Source: Voacanga thouarsii
Lineage: Eukaryota > Streptophyta > Magnoliopsida > Gentianales > Apocynaceae
Assembly (NCBI GenBank): GCA_026120185.1
Contig: JANUWF010002022.1
Coordinates: 186,001 to 250,000 of the forward strand
Length of the DNA stretch: 64,000 bases
Direction: 5' to 3'
Shown here: positions 60,395 to 64,000 of the stretch, in pieces
Layout: each line of letters starts with the position of its first letter
Position numbering within the stretch: the stretch's first letter is position 1
Program-made: the position numbers and the translations under genes
Notes under the pieces: generated by a model
What the model saw: only the letters and a program-made list of their open reading frames with translations
Told to the model about the DNA's origin: nothing
The model's database searches: none

Positions 60395-61239
60395 ATGGCA
60401 ACAAACAGTTGGAATAATTCATTGCGATCTGTGCTTGAGAAAGACAAGCTTAGCGGGACTAACTTTCTTGATTGGGCACGAAACTTAAGAATTGTTCTTA
60501 AGCAAGAAAAAAGGCTCTATGTTCTTGAAAATCCTATTCCCCCTGCTCCAGCAAATAACGCCTCAAAAGTTGAAAAAGATGCTTATAGTAAGCACAAATA
60601 TGACTCCACCGATGTTACTTGCCTCATGCTAGCAACCATGAACTCTGAACTTCAAAAACAGTTTGAAGAAGTAGAGGCATATGACATGATTGTGCATCTC
60701 AATGAAATGTTCCAAGAGCAAGCACGACAAGAGAGATTTGAAACTCACAAGGCGTTAAATGCATGTAAGATGGTTTCTGACACCTCGGTAAGTGCTCATG
60801 TCCTTAAAATGAAGGGCTATCTAGATCATCTTGATAAGCTTGGTGCTCCTGTTAATCATGACATGGCCACGGATTTGATCTTGGGCTCTTTACCTGCTGA
60901 GTATGACCAGTTTGTCATGAATTTTAACATGCATAATATGGAGAAATCCATTACTGAATTGCATGGGATGCTAAAACAAGCTGAACTGAACATTAAGAAG
61001 AATACTCCTAATGTTCTAATGGTTCAAAAAGGGAAAGGCAAAAAGAACAACCAAAAGGGCAAGGTCATGGCTAGTAAGGGTTAAGGACAAGGCAAAGTCC
61101 AAGTTCAAGCCCAAACCTAAGGCCAAGACACCAAAGGAGGGAGCTTACCACCATTGTGGAGAACAAGGACATTGGTTAAGAAATTGCAAGCTCTATTTGG
61201 AAGCAAAGAAAAAGAAGGACAGTGAGACTGCCGCTTCAG
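60395..61239 (+). CDS. Copia-4 gag, nearly intact, one frameshift
   Basis: It starts with ATG at 60395 (MATNSWNNSLRSVLEKDKLS) and stays open for 229 codons to 61084. Text just past that continues in another frame after GGGTTAAGG, where Copia-2 has GGGTAAGG, so one inserted T causes the break. Landmarks are FLDWARNLRIVL, LILGSLPAEYDQF, a lysine-rich tail and a knuckle YHHCGEQGHWLRNC, which lacks the first cysteine. Gag would coat element RNA in cytoplasmic particles. In this copia family gag appears to run straight into pol without a stop. It is the best preserved gag in the window. Confidence 0.85.
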
Positions 61240-64000
61240 GTATTTATGTTATTGAAATTAATTTATCTACTTCTGATTCATGGGTATTGGATACCGGTTG
61301 TGGATCTCACATTTGTATAAATGTGCAGGGTCTAAAAAGGAGTAGAGCCTTGGCAAAAGGCGAGGTGGACCTACGAGTTGCGAATGGAGCAAAAGTTGCT
61401 GCAGTAGCTGTAGGAACTTTTGAATTAATTTTGCCCAGTGGCCTTGTTTTAGAACTGAACAATTGTTTTTATGTTCCTGCTATGAGTTGGAATATTATTT
61501 CAGTTTCTTGTTTGGATTTAGAAAGTTTTGAATTTGTTATTAGGAATAACATTTGCTCCATTAATAAAAACGTCATTTTTTATGGAGATGCTTCATTATC
61601 GAATGGGCTTTATATTCTAAATCTTCGTGGATCTTCAGACATGTCTATCTATAATATAAATACTAAGAGATTGAAATCCAATGATTTAAATCGGACTTAC
61701 TTACGGCATTGTCGTTTGGGCCATATAAATGAGAAACGCATAACAAAGCTTCATAATGATGGGCTTCTAAAATCGTTTGATTTAGAATCTTACAGAACAT
61801 GTGATTCTTGTTTATTAGGCAAAATGACTAAAGCGCCTTTCAAGAGACAAAATGAAAGGGCAACTGATTTATTGGGCCTAATACATACTGATGTATGTGG
61901 ACCAATGAATTTACTCGCTAGAGGAGGATTTCGATACTTCATTACATTTACGAGATGATTTCAGTGAGATATGGCTACCTGTATACGATGAAACACAAAT
62001 CTGAATCGTTCCGAGAAATTCAAAGAATTTCAAAATGAAATACAAAATCAACTTGGCAAAAGTATCAAAACACTTCGATCGGATCGAGGTGGTGAATACT
62101 TAAGCCACGAGTTTGACGAGCATCTTAAAAATTGTGGAATTATTTCCCAATTAACTCCACCAGGAACACCTCAATGGAATGGTGTATACGAACGGAGAAA
62201 TCGGACTTTATTAGATATGGTTCGATCAATGATGAGTCAAGCTGATCTTCCAATCTCCTTTTGGGGTTATGCCCTGGAGGCTGCTTGCATTCATACTAAA
62301 TCGAGTTCCATCTAAATCGGTTCGAGAAAACGCCATATGAGATATGGATTGGGAGACAACCTAGTTTGTTATTTACGAAGATTTGGGGTTGTGAAGTTTA
62401 TGTAAAGCGTTTATTATCCGATAAACTTGCACCTAAATCGATAAATGCATATTTGTGGGGTATCCTAAAGAAACTAAAGGATATCAATTTTATCTCCCAA
62501 AAGAAAATAGAGTAATTGTTGCTCGAAATGGATTCTTTCTTGAAAAGGAATTTATTTCCAAAAGAATCAGTGGGAGTAAAATACATCTTGATGAGATTCA
62601 AGGACCACGAGTTAGTGCCTGAACCTCATCAAGATGAGATTCAAGAGCCACAATTAGTGCTCGAACCAAATAATGAATCTCGATTAGATGGCTCACAAGT
62701 CCAAGATGAGCCTACATCTATAGAACAAGGACCTCGAAGATCCGATAGGGTTCGTCAACAACTTCGAGAGATATGGATTTCTCATCATCGACGATCACAA
62801 TGTGGAGCTTATGGTCAATGATGAGCCCACTTCCTATCAAGAAGCCATTAAGAGTTCGACTCTAGAAAATGGTTAGAGGCTATGAAGTACGAGATGCAAT
62901 CCATGTATGATAACCAAGTTTGGACTTTGGTTAACCCACCTAAAGGTTCAAAAACCATTGGGTGTAAGTGGGTTTTCAAAAGAAAACGAGACATGGAGGG
63001 AAATGTGCATACTTACAAAGCACGATTGGTAGCAAAAGGTTATAGACAAACTCATGGTATAGACTATGATGAAACCTTTTCACCGGTTGTAATGCTTAAA
63101 TCTATCAGAATTCTTCTTGCCATAGCAGCATATTATGACTATGAAATTTGGCAAATGGATGTCAAAACCGCGTTTCTTAATGGAAACTTACTCGAAGATG
63201 TGTACATGACACAACTTCGAGGGTTTTGATGATCCTTTGAATTCTAATAAAGTGTGCAAGCTTCAAAGATCCATTTATGGATTGAAGCAAGCATCTCGAA
63301 GTCTGGAATCTTCGTTTTGATGAAGCAATTAAAGAATTTAACTTTATCAAAAATGAAGATGAGCCTTGTGTCTATAAGAAAACAAGTGGGAATGCAATAG
63401 TCTTTTTGGTACTTTATGTTGATGATATCTTACTCATTGGAAACGACATCCCAACTCTACAAAGTGTAAAGACATGGTTGGGAAATTGTTTCTCAATGAA
63501 AGACTTAGGTGAAGCTGCCTATATTCTAGGTATAAGGATCTATAGAGATAGATCTAGAAAGCTAATTGGACTAAGTCAAAGTGCATACATTGACAAGGTA
63601 CTGAAAAGGTTCGGTATGCAAGACTCTAAGAGAGGATTCTTGCCAATGTCACATGGCATTAAGCTCGAGCAAAACTCAAAGTCCTTCTACGAAGGATGAA
63701 GAAGAGCGCATGAACAAGATACCATACGCTTCCGCTATAGGGTCTATCATGTATGCCATGTTATGTACTCGACCCGATGTATCATATGCATTGAGCATGA
63801 CAAGCGGGTTCCGAGTCAAATCCTGGAGAGGCACATCTGGACTCGTTGTCAAGAACATACTAAAGTACTTAAGAAGAACTAAAGATATGTTCTTAGTTTA
63901 TGGAGGACAAGAAGGCGAGCTAGTTGTAAATGGTTACAGCGATGCTAGTTTTCGGTCCGACATAGATGATTATAGATCGCAATCGGGTTTTCTATTTTGT
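61240..64000 (+). pseudogene. Copia-4 pol, frameshifted, runs off the window
   Basis: Protease is WVLDTGCGSH (61281-61310). The integrase zinc motif is HCRLGH...CDSC, followed by HTDVCGPM and LRSDRGGEY. Reverse transcriptase has LVAKGYRQ, MDVKTAFLNG, YGLKQAS and an intact YVDDILLIGND (about 63415-63447). RNase H begins YSDASF at about 63940 and is cut by the window edge. Very few stops result from substitution. The frame is broken mainly by one-base indels, most of them at CAG or CTG (61951, 61964, 62011, 62281, 62322, 62437, 62761, 63213, 63300, 63811). Either the copy is recently dead or the consensus sequence has errors. Confidence 0.85.

Overview
The window looks like nuclear, repeat-dominated DNA from a flowering plant, most likely a eudicot. 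It is AT-rich and is built almost entirely of LTR retrotransposons and their solo LTRs. I see no intact host gene, rRNA, functional tRNA or CRISPR array. Lineage names (Sirevirus-like, TAR/Tork-like, Tat/Athila-like, Tekay/Del-like) rest on motifs and LTR ends read by eye, not on a search. The species cannot be named.

Layout, left to right. 1-1712: 3' end of a Sirevirus-like copia element with several polypurine tracts and its 3' LTR. 1713-5137: 3' part of a gypsy-type element with a truncated LTR carrying an array of hairpin repeats. 5138-11553: a minus-strand gypsy-type element with two LTRs of a family called G here, a tRNA-Asp-type primer site and a short, nearly coding-free interior. 11554-19597: decayed copia element Copia-1, inserted in the right LTR of that element. 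19598-23250: broken Ty3/gypsy chromovirus pol and LTR. 23251-26912: three successive minus-strand copies of family G.

26913-39990 is a nest. A Tekay/Del-like LTR (H) is split by a plus-strand G solo LTR (target duplication GGGAC). That is split by a minus-strand giant solo LTR, E (duplication GTTGA), itself split by a plus-strand E solo LTR (duplication TATTG). Then come Copia-2 (40005-45993, truncated inside reverse transcriptase), Copia-3 (45994-57301, whose 5' LTR is split by a G solo LTR with duplication ATAGG), a 166-bp acidic open frame of unknown origin (57302-57467), and Copia-4 (57468 to the window end), the best preserved element.

The most notable pattern is that family G LTRs and all four copia leaders carry a GC-rich island of short inverted or tandem dyad repeats. 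The sequences are unrelated between families but the architecture is similar. Several insertion or truncation junctions fall inside the islands of family G. Copia-4 also shows many one-base indels and rearrangements concentrated at CAG/CTG trinucleotides, including one in its primer-binding site, which may be consensus-sequence error rather than biology.
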